In this document: positions 12,108 to 26,345 of the stretch, piece by piece | How the letters are laid out: each line of letters begins with the position of its first letter | Numbering within the stretch: the stretch's first letter is position 1 | NCBI RefSeq assembly: GCF_036370855.1 | Contig: NC_088100.1 | Location: 108,420,387 to 108,484,386 of the forward strand | Direction of reading: 5' to 3' | Length of the DNA stretch: 64,000 bases | Source of the DNA: Dromaius novaehollandiae | Lineage: Eukaryota; Chordata; Aves; Casuariiformes; Dromaiidae | Translations under genes and position numbers: made by a program | The notes under the pieces: model-generated | The model's database searches: none | Told to the model about the DNA's origin: nothing | The model's input: only the letters and a program-made list of their open reading frames with translations

Positions 12108-13799
12108 AGCTGCCGGGGCTGCTCTGCTGCCAGTACCAAGCTGGCAAACTTACACCTTGTTGAAGGGTTGCATGTACAACTTGGATGCACACATTTGGCT
12201 GCAGAAATGTTCCCTGAAAAAGCCTGACATTTAGTAAGGAACATCTAACACGGAACAATTCTGTGCAGGTAAAAGTTTCTTGCCCCTTCAAGACATCCTT
12301 TGTGGTGCAGTGGTAACAGGATGAGTCCCACGCATTAAAGGAGGTAATGCAGCAAGGTTTCCTTTCATGTCAAATTAAAAACGGTGAGGTAAGCTGACCA
12401 AAAGCATTGATCTGTCCAAGGGAAATCTGTACAATTCTCTTTACAAAGCTTTCCCCTTCCTTGCCAAATTTTATTCTCTATTCTCTTTCCTCTTTTCTTG
12501 TGTTTAACCATAATTTTACTCCTCTATTTTTTCTACATGCATTAGACAAATAGACATTGTCCCTTCTGTGTAATCTGAAGAAACAGAAAGAAATTTGTGA
12601 TGTCTATTTAGATAGGATATACTTGATCAGCTAGGCCATTAACTACATGGTGGTACAACAACATCTCTATTGTCAAACCCCAAATTTAGGGTTTACTATT
12701 AAAAAAAGACAGGAACAAGATGAAATACACACATGAAAAGACAAAAATGGTTTAAGAAAGCAACAACAAAGTAGCCTTCTTTACTAATGTAGCAGAAAAT
12801 ACAGATCTGTAAGGCAGATAGAGGAGAGGCCACAAATGAAACTTCAGTAAGCCCAGTTTGTCAGTTTTGTCAACTGAATTACAAAAAGGAAAAAGAAAAA
12901 AAAAGTGAAATTCTTAGTTCCACTACCAGGTTTTCTTCCCCTTTTCTGATAAAATGCTCACTTGTTCTGTGGAAACTGTAGCTGGGTAAAGATCAGGTGA
13001 GGATGTCAGCACACACCATAGACAACAAAAACAATTTAGAAACGGTAAGTCAGAAGTTTTTAATACTTTCAATAGCAATCACTTTGGCTCTGATAATGCT
13101 CAGTTTTAATTGCTGAGGCTGTGAGCAAGGACCATGTTTGCCTGTACAGAGACATTTCTGACTTCAGTGAAACCTCACACAGGTGAAGTTGTCCACTCTC
13201 ACTGCTCTACTGTGATTTGTTAGTAGCATACATATGGATTAAGTGATTCCTATAGAAGCATGTTGACAAGAATCATTTACAAAAAGAAGCAGGTTGCTCT
13301 AATGCTCAAAGCTTCAGTTTGAAGTTGCTGACTCCTGAGTACTGTACTTGCATGTCTGATCCTGCACACACCCCACACCAGGGCTGTTAGTCAGATGCAG
13401 TTTTGCAAGCTCGGGTTGCAAACATTTAATTCTGTGGGAAGCTTTAAGAAGATTCCCCTTTCCTCACTTAGCAGAGATCTCTCACTTGCTTCCATGAAAG
13501 ACAGATTATTCTAAAAATTTCCTGGATTATGACATCTGCCTTCTTAAATATGAACTCTCAGCAATGAAGACTAAGAATGATGAGTATAAATGTAACTCAG
13601 TCAGTCTCTGCCTGGCGGGAAGGGGCTGCTCCAGCTGCAAAGAATTTCTAGTGCTGCGATTCTATCTGAGAGGAGATCTGGCAGAAAAGCCAAAGGCAGA
13701 CAAGCACTGCAGATTTTAAAGGCTTAAACTATGGACTGCAGGATTTCTTCAAACTTTTCCACAGCAAGCCATCCTTTCAAAAAATTTGACTTTCCTACT

Positions 13800-13860
13800 G
13801 CAGTCAAAAGTGCTTAAGTGTCTTAGGAGCCTAACTTTCAAAAGTGTCTTCAGCATTTGG
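13800..13860 (+). repeat. Old interspersed repeat (TTAGGTGCCTAA-type)
   Basis: Reads CAAAAGTGCTTAAGTGTC, then TTAGGAGCCTAACTTTC and AAAAGTGTCTTC: a typical degraded copy of the same family, with alternating TTTCAAAAGTG and TTAGGAGCC words. Confidence 0.5.
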
Positions 13861-16199
13861 TCTGTGCAAGCAAAGGGAATCCATGTTGTCACCTCACTTT
13901 TGAAGTGGCATTTGAGGTATTGTACATACAGCATTTGCTAATAAGGAAGGTGAATACATTGCTGAATGCAACTTCTCAGCCCCCTATATCAATAGCCAGC
14001 CACCTTTCCACAAACCACCAGCAAGGTTCATCAGAATAACAGAAGCATGAAACTGCAGTTTGGAAAATTCTGGTGCAGAAGGAAAATGTATGCTCATCTA
14101 TTTATAAATGAAGTCTGAAGCTAGCTTCACTGATCATCCTATAAATAGTTACCTGCATGAAATCCAAAGTAATGAACCTGTTAATTCATATGCTCTTGCT
14201 TATTCTAGAGCAGCGTTTTCCTGCAAAACGTTGCTTCTCCCTCCTACTATCTTGGTAACTTTTTAAAGACTTTTTGAAACTTACTCCTATGCACTTGAAT
14301 CCAAGGTCCAAACACCTTTAGCCTGAGAATAAAATCAAAAGTACTGTTTAGTCCTTTGCAGAAGAGATATGAAGGAGAGTCTGCTTCCTCCAAGGCTGTA
14401 TCTGGCAGCATTTACTCGGAACCAGTTTCACTATTTCCTTGAGCAGTCCCGTCTGCAGGAGACTGTACGTATCAAACCGTCACAACCCCTGCCTGTAGTC
14501 TGAGGGAAAACTGCTGCCTCATTAACACAGTAGCTAAGGTGGGAGGAAGTTTTGAAAAGTCTACTAATATTCTGATATTAGCAGTTCATCCATGCTTGAA
14601 AGATGCAGGCCATCTGTTAGGAATTTCATCACAAAGTAGAATTAGTGGATGGCTGTGTGGGATGTGGAACTGCAGAATTGAATCTTAGTTGTGGGCTTGT
14701 TTCCACAGCTCTTACTCTCAGCTCTTATCTTTATTATAGTTAGCCAGAGGTCACAATGTTTAATTCCTGCCTTTCAAGACTTATGATGTTACCAAAACTG
14801 CCAAAGCCTAGAACAAGTTAGAATGCTATTGTTAATACAGGCATCCTCTAGAAACACAAATAAAAGCAGAAAAAAAAGCAAAGCAAAACTTACACAGTAG
14901 ACGATACTTCTTGCATACTTCCTCTCCAGGAATCCTGTCTCTTGGAAGGCAGTTTTATTCCCAGTTAACCGAGGATTCACCTCCTCTTCAAAGGTTATGA
15001 CTTTTTATCCTGTTTACTGTTCTAGCTGTTGATATTAGTGGGAAAACATTGATTAAAATTTACATAACTGAGCAATTTGTGACAGGCTGTAATATCACTG
15101 ACTAATGGAAAATTCCCCACTAGTCTATCAAGACAGATCAGATCATCTGCATGTCAAAAGTTACGTCCGCTTTCCGCAGTTCCTATGACCAGTAGCTCCA
15201 GCAAGTATGCTCTCAGCACACGTATTCTTACTTATCAGGAAAAAAACATTTTGTACTCTAGTCGTGGGTAAGCATCAGCTCCAAACCCACACGGGAGCCC
15301 TTGCAGTAAAACTGAAGTGCAGAGGTTTGTATTTCATAAAATCCAGTGGTTTCCTGATTTTGCAGGCAATCCAGTGTCTTATAAAAGGCATTTGATCTCA
15401 GGAAAAAAACCCAAATGACTATTTGGAAGGTCTGAAAAGTGGGATAGCTGATAGGAAGGGGAGGCCCTATCAATCAGAGATTGGCTATACTATTTTTCCC
15501 AATCCCCCAAGCCCTTTTAGAGCCTTCATGCTACCAGCAAAAGATGTCAGCAAGAAAACAGCGTTTCTCAGCAAACAGATGAACTTTTTTTAGTGGCTTA
15601 TAGATGAGAATTTGATTTTGCCTGCTTTCATACTCAGGCTATCACAGAGCACTTTACAGATCAATGCATTTCAGCAGCTCAATTATCTCTAGCAAATGGA
15701 AGCTCACAGTAGAAAAACGGCCTTTGTGTATGACAGGAGAATCTGATGCCAGGACTTCAGGATGGAACGTATGGACTGAGCAGGTGATAAGGGAGATCAG
15801 TGATTGCACCTTTCCTCCCAGCTGCCTGAAACTCACTGGAAAATTTATATTGTTATTGAAAATATATGTTTCTGTCACAATAGCTTAAACTCACAATGTT
15901 TGGATCCAACCCAGGAGATTCCAAGCATGCAAAAATGGTTAGATCTAGGGGTTAGGTATGATGCTGAATAAAACCAAAGCCCTGGGCTACCTAAAATATG
16001 TTTCCTGGTGCAAGGAACAGTGACTTATGCAACTGAAATAAAAAGAATGTCCAAAAAAGATACTCTGCTGAATAGAAGAAGTGTTTTTAAACAGGTATGT
16101 ACACACAAACACACACAGAGCACGGCCCTCTTAGCAGAGTGCTGTACAAGCCTGTGTAAAACTGCTCTCTACCCAACCTGGCACCCAGCACAGGGAGGG

Positions 16200-16285
16200 C
16201 TAGTCTTAAACTCAGTCCCATTTGTGAAAATGAGACAGCTCCACTGAGTTAATGGGGTAACTGAGATCAGAATCTGACCAGAAAT
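16200..16285 (+). repeat. Old palindromic repeat (TCAATGGGGTTAC type)
   Basis: Reads GCTCCACTGAGTTAATGGGG then TAACTGAGATCAGAATCTGA, a degraded copy of a short sauropsid repeat with a near-palindromic CCATTGA...TCAATGG core. Confidence 0.55.
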
Positions 16286-18753
16286 TTTCAGAGAAAATAA
16301 GAGAGGTGATTTGTTTTTGAAAGCATACACCGCACTACAATGTGGTTCTTCCCCAACCTTATAAACACTGCTAAACACTATAGAAACAAATAGTAGCTAA
16401 GTTTACACCGGAGGAAGTTGTAGTTTGTCAGGATACAGTTGTATAAATAATTTAAAAAATAATCTAGTACATACTGCATGTCCTTTTAAAAAGGAAAATA
16501 ACAGAATGGAAAATTCTATGTTCCCACCACGTACAGAAAGTCACTCTAATGTCTGTGATACACAGGCCTGAGCTAATGCCTGCTGCAAATTTCCTTTCTT
16601 GAGCTTTGAATCAGGCCTATGGTGAAAACAGAAAACGATCTGTATTTTTCCAGTTATGGTGGAAGAATTCAGTGCGCACTTTTCTCTTGGAATACAAAGC
16701 TATATACATAGCCATTATGTTTTTATAATGTGCAATATTAAAGGGAAAATAAGGGTTAAATGTAATGACAAAGGAGTACGGCATGAAAATGCTGCTGTTT
16801 GTGGAATCTGAACATATATATCTTTAGCTATTTTATTGTTTCATTTTAGAATGAGAGATTCATAGGAACCTAAAAGGAAAAATTAATAAAAAATGGACTA
16901 TAGTGGTGGTAACTTCATGCACACTTGTATATTCCATTTCTATATAAGTAGAAGCCTTGTATTTTTTACTTTTATGGATACAGTAAATCTACAATAAAAA
17001 TATATATCACTGGACTATTTTGTATTTGCATTCTGTTTATAAAGTCCTTTCACTAAAATCACAGCTTAGTCTGAATAAGTAATAGGTTTGGGATGGGGAA
17101 TAGGTTTTGCAGTCTTTTACCCTTCAGAGCCTAACCTGGCCAGGTCAGAAGACTAGAGGTATTGGCTCTAGCTGGTGCTTTTTAGGGCCACAGACAACTT
17201 TCTAGTAGCCAGGTGCTCGTAATACACAGTGGCTAACTAACTGGTGGTACCTAATGCACACGTAAGGGGTCCCAGCAGAGAGGCCAGTGAATGAACAAGT
17301 TTCTTGATCCAGCAGAGATATCCTGAAAGCTAGGCTGAGGCATATTAATAAAAGTGTAAAGGAAAAAAAAAAAAAAGCCCTGGAGTCCCCGTGGGCTCGC
17401 AAGCCCACACCAGCCCAGACAGCCCCTGCTAGTCATGCAGTGTTACCACGGTCCTTCAGCTAATGAAACAAGCCAACCCACAACACTCGATATCTCTCCT
17501 GTAGGAAGAGGGTGTGTTTTCAACAAAGCTAATACAGAGTTTTGGTACTTCATTTACTGCTGGTCACTAGTCCTTTAGGATGGACATCTTCCTGGACCTC
17601 TGGAAAAAAAGGTTCTTTTGCAGTCGTTATGGCTTCGGTTGTGGTTTTGCCACGAGAATAAGGCAGTGGCAATGCTCTGCTGTTGCTGCTGCCTCCCAGG
17701 TTCTCCAGCTGTCTGAGGAGGGGGCATCACCCCCAGAATATGTGGTCTGCACCTATCCAGGCCAAAACACGGTTACTCTAGCCAGCACTCCAGAGTAGGC
17801 AGCTCCCTTCCAGACCTACTTTGCCTTGCCCATTTTCTACCTGTCTCTAGAGTGGCCTCACAAAACTACTTTCTTTCCTGACATGCTCTATGCAAACCAG
17901 AAATGTAAGGCAAATAAGTAAATGTTTGCTTTAAAATCCAGCCTTCAGCTCTCAAAAGAAAATAAAAGCATTTTTCTCAAAAAAGTCTTGCAGTAAGGAA
18001 CTCAACAGTCCCAGACAGCTCAAGCTGACATGATACAGATGCGCTATTTAAATAACACTGCCTTTTGCCATTTTCTATGACCTACAGTTCTCACCATTGC
18101 TAGGCCAAGCAGTCGGAAGGGTTTGACAACAATGGTAGTGATGGCAATAATTCATTTTTTCCTCATTTAGCACTATAGACACTCCTAGTTTGTTTGTTCT
18201 TGGAGTTCTGCTCTCATTTCACATATCTTTCTTACGTGCTTTCCTGCTTCTATAGTAGTTGATATTTGTTTATTTATAACCTTGGACTGCTTAACATAGG
18301 AAGCGAGTCCGGACAGTTCCCGACTTGTAACGGTTGTCCCCTAAGAGCCTAAGATGGAAACAAGCTCCAGATTCAGAGATACTCTGAAAAGGATAACAGG
18401 GTTTTTTATGAATATTCTTGGTCCAGATGAGTCCCCATGGGTAAAATACCAGTGTGCATCCATGTGTGTAAGCCGGACAGCTGAAGGAAGTGCGAGGCAT
18501 GGTGGATGTAACTGAGTGCAAGATGAATGAGGTGAAGTATCACTGCGCTCCACGTAATCTTGCCCTGAGCCGCAGAGTATTCGCGCACAGCAGCGAGCAC
18601 CCGGGCACTGCTGCTCGGAGTGCGCCAAGGGCGGTTTTGCAGCTGTGCAAGGGAAGGGTCATTTCATCAGCCAACGGCCAGAGCAGGAGGCTCACAAAGC
18701 TGCGGGCGTGCTGATTGTGCCACAGGCCACCACAAGGCACTGCTGGCCCCATC

Positions 18754-18771
18754 CAGCAGCAGCAGCAGCAG
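18754..18771 (+). repeat. CAG triplet repeat x6
   Basis: Six perfect CAG units. No supported reading frame runs across them. Confidence 0.9.
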
Positions 18772-19742
18772 CTGCACACGCTCTAAGGTCGTCAGGAGGA
18801 TCATTTCAACATGCTTGGAAGAGACTCACTTGAAAATGGGATGTGCTGGCTTTCTGTGCTGGCTGATGAGAAACCAACACACAAATGAAACATGCTGCAG
18901 ACATCACATATTGCCTGGAACAGGATGAACACCTGAGACCACATTAATTTAGGCAGTTGTGTTTGTCATTCTTAAAATGTCACTGTTTGACTGCAATGGC
19001 CGCAAAGAGAAGACATATCACAGCAGCGTAACTAAGACCTGTGTATTTGCCACCAACTCAGGTCTAGTAAAAGATTTCAGCTGCGATTATACTTGCGATT
19101 AATTAATTGCACCCATCTGTAAATTCCACTTCCATGTTGTTCAAGGGTCTCCAACGGCATCCCCCTCCCTGGCTGTATAAATCACTACATGATTCTGTAT
19201 GCAGACAATGAATCAAGCTCTTGATGAATGGGTCTCTACGGAGGCTTTAAACTGGCTTCAGTGGCTTGTAATGAAGTGCTGATTCTGACAAAAAGTTTGG
19301 ATTCTTTTACAGCACAGTTGAAAAAACAGAATCTCTTCCTTTGTGCATACTTTTCTGCTCCTTTCCTGGCTTATACCCCCTATAAAAAGATCTCCTTTAC
19401 TACAAGCATCCCACCTGAAAAATCACTTTTCCTTTGGTCTTCATTCCCTTGAAGAATTTGGTTGGTACAAATGCCTCACTTTTTATTTCACAGCATTTTA
19501 TTTATGTTTTTGATTGATTGATCTGGGGTCAGAAGAGTAGAGGAGGGTGCCTGAGCTTTTCATATTCCAAGAGGCTGCACACTGAAAAGTGTGGAATTTG
19601 CTCAACCTTTTCTATTCAGAACCCTTTTCTATAAATTATGTTCATGCTGTTTTCTACACTGATCTATTTCTGACCTAAATATTTTATCACTGGGGCCCCA
19701 AATCACTACTAACATAAGGGTCACTGAAATCAATGGATATGG

Positions 19743-19893
19743 GCTGATCTATTCCATCAGGGTATTCCTTACAGCTTTCGGTAGAAGGAATAAGAGATTC
19801 AATTTCACATATTCAGAAGTCTTCATAGCTGGCTTTGACATTATGACAAGGGAAGAATCTGGGTCAGTTCCCTCACCTACCCTCCTTTGTTTT
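19743..19893 (+). repeat. Local direct duplication, copy A
   Basis: About 150 bases repeated at 20570-20716 in the same orientation with an offset of about 827. Shared exact blocks include GTAGAAGGAATAAGAGATT and CTTTGACATTATGACAAGG. By-eye alignment gives roughly 85 percent identity. It has no coding frame I can support. Confidence 0.85.
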
Positions 19894-20569
19894 GCAGCAG
19901 AGAGGGATGACGTCACTTCTGTCATTACTGTGATTATTGCTGGAATGCTAACTCTGCTTTTGAAGCCTGTCCTTGAGAAAAAGTGTTGAATATTGGGAAA
20001 GGATCAGAAAGAACTATAAAATTATTTTAGATCTAAAAAGAATGACATTTATCAAATAAAGGTATTCATTCTAATTTATCAGAGGCTAAGAGATGACCTT
20101 TACAATCTTGTAAGTACTGAATAAAAACTAAACTCGTGACTTGAATACATCAGCAAAGTATGAGATCCATTGGCTGAAGCTGATAGTAAATAAATTCACT
20201 ACAAATAAGGTGCACAATTTCACCCATGCGAGTAGTTACGTATTAGAACCAGTCACTTTGAGATCTAATGAGACAGAATGAACTCTCTTGAAAATACCAG
20301 CATAAAATGCATTTTTGAAAGTGATCCTGTGGCTTCAACAGGAACTTCAGGCTAGATGAAGAAATTACTGGTTGAGCTACAATCTATGCTGTAGAAACTA
20401 TATCAGATGACCATGGTGTTTCCTCCTAACCTTAAAAAAATCTATGTATCCTTCACAGTCATTCACTCTAGACACCTAAAAACCAAAGATTCACCTGTTG
20501 ATAGATCAATACAAATAAAGACTTACTTTCATCTCCAGGCAGATTAGCTGAATTCTATGTCATTTATGT

Positions 20570-20716
20570 GCTGATCTATTCCATAAATGTTTTCTTTACA
20601 GCTTTAGGTAGAAGGAATAAGAGATTTAATTTCACCTGTTCAGAACCTTTGTAGCTGACTTTGACATTATGACAAGGAAGAATCTGCGTCAGTTCCCTCA
20701 CCTCCTCTCCTTTATT
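20570..20716 (+). repeat. Local direct duplication, copy B
   Basis: Second copy of the sequence at 19743-19893, beginning at the same GCTGATCTATTCCAT word and ending after GTCAGTTCCCTCACCT. Differences are mostly transitions plus a few single-base gaps. Confidence 0.85.
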
Positions 20717-22510
20717 GTGCTCTTCATAGATCACTCGCAAAAACTTCAGAAACAGATGTCTGCCTTTCTCTTTGTAGTAGCTGTTATCTACTGATATATC
20801 ATTTGAATGGGACACTTAAGTACAGGGCCACTGCATGTGTTAGCCTTGCAGGTGCAGTATCATTCTTGATGGTACTCTTTGACTGTCACTATCAAATATC
20901 CTCATACCAAGGAATAATATAAGATCAGTGACCAGCAATGCCCTCTTGTAAAATAACTTCTTTAGGATTAGCTGGTGAGAGGGAGGAGTAATAAGAAGCC
21001 AATTAGAGTCATAGGACTCAACACTCTCTTTACTGGTTTTCCAGGTCAGCCTCTCCTCTTCCTTTGCAGTGCTGTGGGGTGAAGTAAGGCATCACAGCCC
21101 ACTGCATGGAAGAGTGTTTCATCCCCTAGAGGAGGGAAATGTGAATAGAAGATCCCACTGGCCTAATTCAGCTATTAAGGGTTTGAGAAGCCCCTGCGGT
21201 ACAGCTAGTAAAGCTTATCTATGTCCCCAGCACTTCCAGGCAAAGTTTCTGCTCTCTCCAGAGGTTTGCATGGGGCAACTGCCAATGGGGACCATGTTTT
21301 CTGTGCTGCTGTACTGAAAGTAGGAATCTTTCAAAGCTAAAAATACTATCTGTATAAAGTAGGGGAAATCAGACTTGCTCTTTTGCTGGAGCTAGACCTT
21401 ATTGACCAAGAAATGAACTGTGGGAATAATAATTTCATTTAAATTTTTTCCCTCGAGGCTGGCTGCTCTGTAAGAGCATTGTTCAGGGTCACTGTTTCTG
21501 TACCTTTGATTTCCACAAGTAGCTGCCAGCTTTCTTTCAGCAGGAAGCAAGGAGCCACTTCTGTGAGTCAGCAAACCCCATTTGCCATTTCTCAGCTGGT
21601 AACTTTCCTGCTACCCCCAGGCAATATCTGACACAGATGCCGCGGGCTGTTCCCTGAACAGGAACTCACCTCACCACAACTTTCAGTAGCACCACTGCAG
21701 GAACGAGATTTAAGTGTCTTCTAAGGACAAGGGTTTCTTGGGAGTGCTCCCTGATCTGTCTTCTTCATGGAAGACACTGAGGATTCATACCTCTCCTTCA
21801 GTCCATCACAGTCCATCAAGAGATGGAGTCTCAGGAGATTAGCCAGCACTTGAGGACTGTGGAGATGATATTGCCGTCCTCAGTAGACAGCTACTGCACG
21901 AGCCGCAGTGGTAGCTGTCCCTCCTTCCCCCAAGGTCCCTTTCAAAGCCCTTGTTAGTGTGGTGAAATGTTAAGGATGACAAGACACGGATGGCAAAGCA
22001 GCCCCTAATGACTCCATCAGCAGTAGCTAACCCAAGTTTGGGCCATGTCTTCAGCCCTACCAGAGTCTGGCCAGAGCTGAGAGCAAGCCCTTTCCTGCTC
22101 CCCGGTTTTCCTGTTCCCTTCCACCTGCAAACTAACACTTATTGGATCTCCTGGAGCGACAACCTGGTTGGGTGGACAGCGTTGGGGAAGACCGCATTTG
22201 TCTAAACTTTTGCCATTTTCAAGGAAGTGGCTTTAAGCGCAGAGGAGGGAAGACTCCAGCAGCATGAAGGAGGACCTAACCAAATAGAAGATAGCAAGTT
22301 GTTCTCTGGACATTGGAACTAAAAGAGTTTTTCCCACTGATTTTGATCTCTTGTTTGATTGACTTCATCTTCACTGTATGTATTTTTAATTTCCCTCTTT
22401 TTCACATTATGACTCTCTTCCCAGACAGGATTTTGATAGCCACATTCAGCAGGAGAAATGAGTGAAAGGATCAAAAGTTTTATGTGGGGCAAAAGCGCAA
22501 ATATTCAAAT

Positions 22511-22526
22511 CCCTCCCTCCCTCCCT
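22511..22526 (+). repeat. CCCT tandem repeat x4
   Basis: Four perfect CCCT units. Confidence 0.9.
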
Positions 22527-23647
22527 GACCTCACATTTTCAGGAAACTGGTAAGACCTTAATTATCTTTGAAATTCTCCCTTTCTGTCATCTTCTATTGA
22601 CTTTGGCCAGCAACTTCAAAAGATATTGGGGAAGAGGAGGATGCAGACATGTAATTCCATGTGAAACCAGGCTAAAAATTACTGTAAAATGGTCCAGGTT
22701 CATTCCTGCTCTAACTCCCTCTGTTTATGGAGTTATACTCACAACTGAGTTATGGCAGGAAGCTGTGGAAGTATTCTGTTACTCTATACACCCCCGGATC
22801 AATGTCAAACTGTTAATCTAATTAAGTCTCCTTCAAAGCATTGTGAAAAGACCACCTCACATCCCTTAGTCTAGAGATTGTAACGTCATAGCCTGCCTCT
22901 TTATTTTAATTTACAGCTGAAAGTTTTTGATAAGAAAAACAGGAAACGATCTTACAAATAAACAAAGACATGTTCAGGGTGGATCCACATCCAGCTAAAA
23001 ATGGAGACTTTCCATTATGGAAAGTGCCTAATAATAATAATCCATATCTGTTTTTCACAGTAAAGGCACATTCATTCATTGTATTTTTACACCATGCTAA
23101 AACTCAACAAAGTCTCCAATCAGATCTTTACCACATTTCAGAAAAGCCAGTGGCAAGAATGATAACCTCAGTTTCCGTTCCTCTGGCTGTTTGGAAATGA
23201 TCTATTCTCTATTAACTACAACAAAACAAAATAAAATAAAGGTACAAAAAATAGCATCTGGTTGTGCACATAATGACAGAGATAAATCCTCTGAACTTAA
23301 GAGCCTCACTGGCCCACCATGCACATCCTTCTTTAAGGCATCTAAATTTTTTCAATGTCTTTAACAATTGTAAGAAGGCTGTTTGCCTGCTACTTGCCAA
23401 TCAGACCCCAGATTTAGTTATTTTTGACTTAGAAATTAAAAAATATAATAAGGCTCAACTTCTTGCCTCCTTGTGACACCTTTACCTAGCTGGCAGAACT
23501 GGAAGAAACATAGACAGTTTGCTTTAAAAGGCAGACAGATAGCAATTGCTTGAAAATATATGTTTCTAATAAATATTCCATGCCAAAAGTACCCATGGCA
23601 GGTCAGGTTCCTGCTGGCACCATTGGAAGTTCCCAGTAGAGACTGGT

Positions 23648-23681
23648 TGCTGAGTGGGTTTGATTGCTGAGTGGGTTTGAT
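23648..23681 (+). repeat. Perfect 17-base tandem doublet
   Basis: Unit TGCTGAGTGGGTTTGAT occurs twice head to tail without a mismatch. Confidence 0.95.
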
Positions 23682-26139
23682 TTGCTTCTGACATGTGGGA
23701 CCCCCCAGCAGAGCTGGGAGCTGACAGGATTAGAGGGTGCTGTTTGAAGCCCAGCGACTCCTGAGTGACCAGAAGTGCAAGGCAGAGCACACTTGTGCAC
23801 CCAGTAATGCTCTCCAGCCCAGAGCAGCAGCTAGACTATGGGCCGTCCCCTAGTTCTCCATAGCCACGTTAGGACAGCAGACACACAGGAGGAACATTTG
23901 TAACACGAGGTGGGTTCTCGTCCTGCTCCCCTTTGTCCTTCCCCACCAAGAATCACTGCCACTGCTGGCTGGTAACCACAGCTACTTACCCTGGGCCATG
24001 AAGCCTGTGTTTCCGGTGTGTCCCACCCCGCGCTCCAGTCTTTGCTGGTCAAGTGCTAGCTGTCATCACAGTTGTGTGAAAGGAAGTTCTGGCGTGTGCC
24101 CAGCGTGCAGGAAATCTCCCTGCAGCAGCCAGCTAGTCCATCCTGACAGAGAGCAGGGACAGACTAGCCAGAGCAGAGGGTTCAGAACAATATTCAGAAA
24201 CTCATTAGCACAGTAGACTTTAACAGTTCCTCTTCTAACAAACCAGAAACTGATTTGGGGGTTGAGGCAATCTGTCGCTGTCTAAACACACACTTTCACA
24301 AGTCTTGCAATCCACACAGCAAACACACGAAAACATGCCAGCGTCAGGGATGATTCCCTTCTTCCTCACGACAAATGAGGTTGTGATGGCTCTGAAAGCC
24401 AGCATTGCCCCAAATAAAAGGTTTTCGGAAATAACAGCATTTCTGAGAAAGACTTGTGTCTCGCCACCCCCAGCCTTGAGATGCAGCATCTGCAGCTGCG
24501 CCTGCATTACTCACCCATGGGCAGCCTGTTCCTGCGATATGCCACCAGGTATTTATGCTAGCTGAACAGGACACAGCCAGTCTTTGCAAGGCCTCACAAT
24601 TATGCTTTCCAACAAAATACCACTTATTGAATATATTATCATAACTCAGGTTTCCAGTTGTCTCATTTTAAAGAGTTAGACGATGACTGAGGGAGGAAGT
24701 TACATTAACCGAAAAGAAGAGCAACAGCATCTCTCTCCTGGTGCTGACATCATCCTAGGAACAGGCTGCTCTACACACAGTGGACTCTGGCTCATGCTCC
24801 AGATGCTAAAAATTATAGGCATGATATCATGCAGCCATCTTTTTCTGTCACAGCTGACACAGATGCTGTGTTGCTAGCACTTACATTTTTATTATGAGTC
24901 TTAAAATATTGGCTCATAAAATATATTGGCTTTTTTTTTTTTTTTTTGAAGTCCCAGCTACTGCAGTCAAGTGATTGCATAAGAATATCAGCTGTTTTTT
25001 TAGTTTTAATCTCACAGGATTCAAGCCTACCTCCCTTTCTGGAAGACCTAGCATGGGGGATTTGGAAGTTCAGGACTAGCAACAGTGGCAGTGAAATGAG
25101 TGGCTAGCCCAAGTGTAATTTCTAAGTGGAGGATGTCCACTTCAAATAGTGTTCTCTTCTCTGCTTACTAACACAAAGCAATGGAACTTCAGGGAGTCTA
25201 CGGACTAATTTATTAGTCTAAGTTGTAAAATGCCTGGTCTTACTTGGCTACCTAGGCTTTTGAAAACGAGCTTTCCCAGTAGATATCCAAAGTGGAAAAC
25301 AAAACAGAATCTGCCAGAGCTGAGCCTCTTGTTAGTAGAGTGGCCATGGAAATCCAATTAGCTCTTTACCTCCCAGACGAACCCTTTAGGTCATGGTTGA
25401 AGCACAGTAACATATCAGGGTGGAGAAGTCCCCACAGTCAGTACTAGGGCTGCATTTGAAATGTGCATAAACAGAGAGCTGCGGTTCCTGGTTCTGTACT
25501 TAGGATTTTCCATAAGGTGACGATTTCATTTTAAAATATGACTTTTACTTAACTAGTACATTTTGTGCAAAACTGGTTAGTTCTACGCCCTCAAAATATC
25601 ATGCGCTTCCCAGCATATAAATCCCAGACCTTGACATCTGAAGAATGCTTGGCAGGTCCAACAAGAACTACAGCCAAGCTAGATGTCAAAGGTATTTGCT
25701 AGTTTTCTAGTCAGCCAAGAATATTAACACCTTGCCCATACTTAAAAGGAATGAGACTTTTTGTAGCGCTGGAGACAGTGCATGAAGAGATGATTAAGAC
25801 AATTTTTACACATTCTGCAAAAAGTTTATGTGCTTGCCCAGCTTTGAATGCGTGTGCCATGGAAAGAACACTCCAAGATCTGCAAATGTGGATTCAGAGC
25901 ACTGGCTGTGCTGGCTGGATTGGGTTACCGCTTTTAGATTCTTAGGACAGAATATTTTTCATGTGTGCACATAGATGGAATTATCTGGAATCCAGAATAG
26001 CTGAAAAAGGGGAGAAATTCTCTCAGGTGACAGCCTTTCATTTCTCAGTTGCTTTTCACCATTTATCTCTTCAGAAAACTCCCATTAATGAAAAACAAGG
26101 GATGGAGTCTGATTCTTCAATGGCCTGAGCTCAGAGAAA

Positions 26140-26345
26140 AACAGAAGTGAAAGGGATCTCAGAGGACTGCTGGGCCCATCTCCCACCTGACGGCAGTACC
26201 CAGGCTTGGGTCATTACTAACAGATGTTTTACACTCCTATTTTGACAGGCCTTCAGCAACAGGCTCCGTAATATTCCCTTCTTTCTCTCTGCACCTCCTC
26301 AGCTATTCTAATTCTAGAAGTCTGCCCTCCAGCCTAAATGATAGC
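26140..26345 (-). mobile_element. CR1-type LINE fragment, old
   Basis: The given strand reads AAGGGATCTCAGAGGACTGC, later ACTAACAGATGTTTTACACT and GTCTGCCCTCCAGCCTAAAT, with the word order of the antisense 3' part of CR1/L3-type elements. It is strongly diverged and keeps no frame. Confidence 0.5.

Larger units (their letters stand above)
5651..19742. other. Intergenic or intronic sequence without recognised genes
   Basis: I found no coding exon with paired splice sites. It holds old interspersed repeat pieces (6765-6870, 13800-13860, 16200-16285), a short CA repeat, two 19-base tandem units, a (CAG)6 tract, and an AATAAA followed by an A14 run near 17.35 kb. Open frames here are short and look random. 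Confidence 0.5.

Noticed and set aside
15600-15780. Possible second MIR-like element (GAGCACTTTACAG)
   Set aside because: Only one short word and a loose tail agree; too weak next to the clear copy at 36640-36855.
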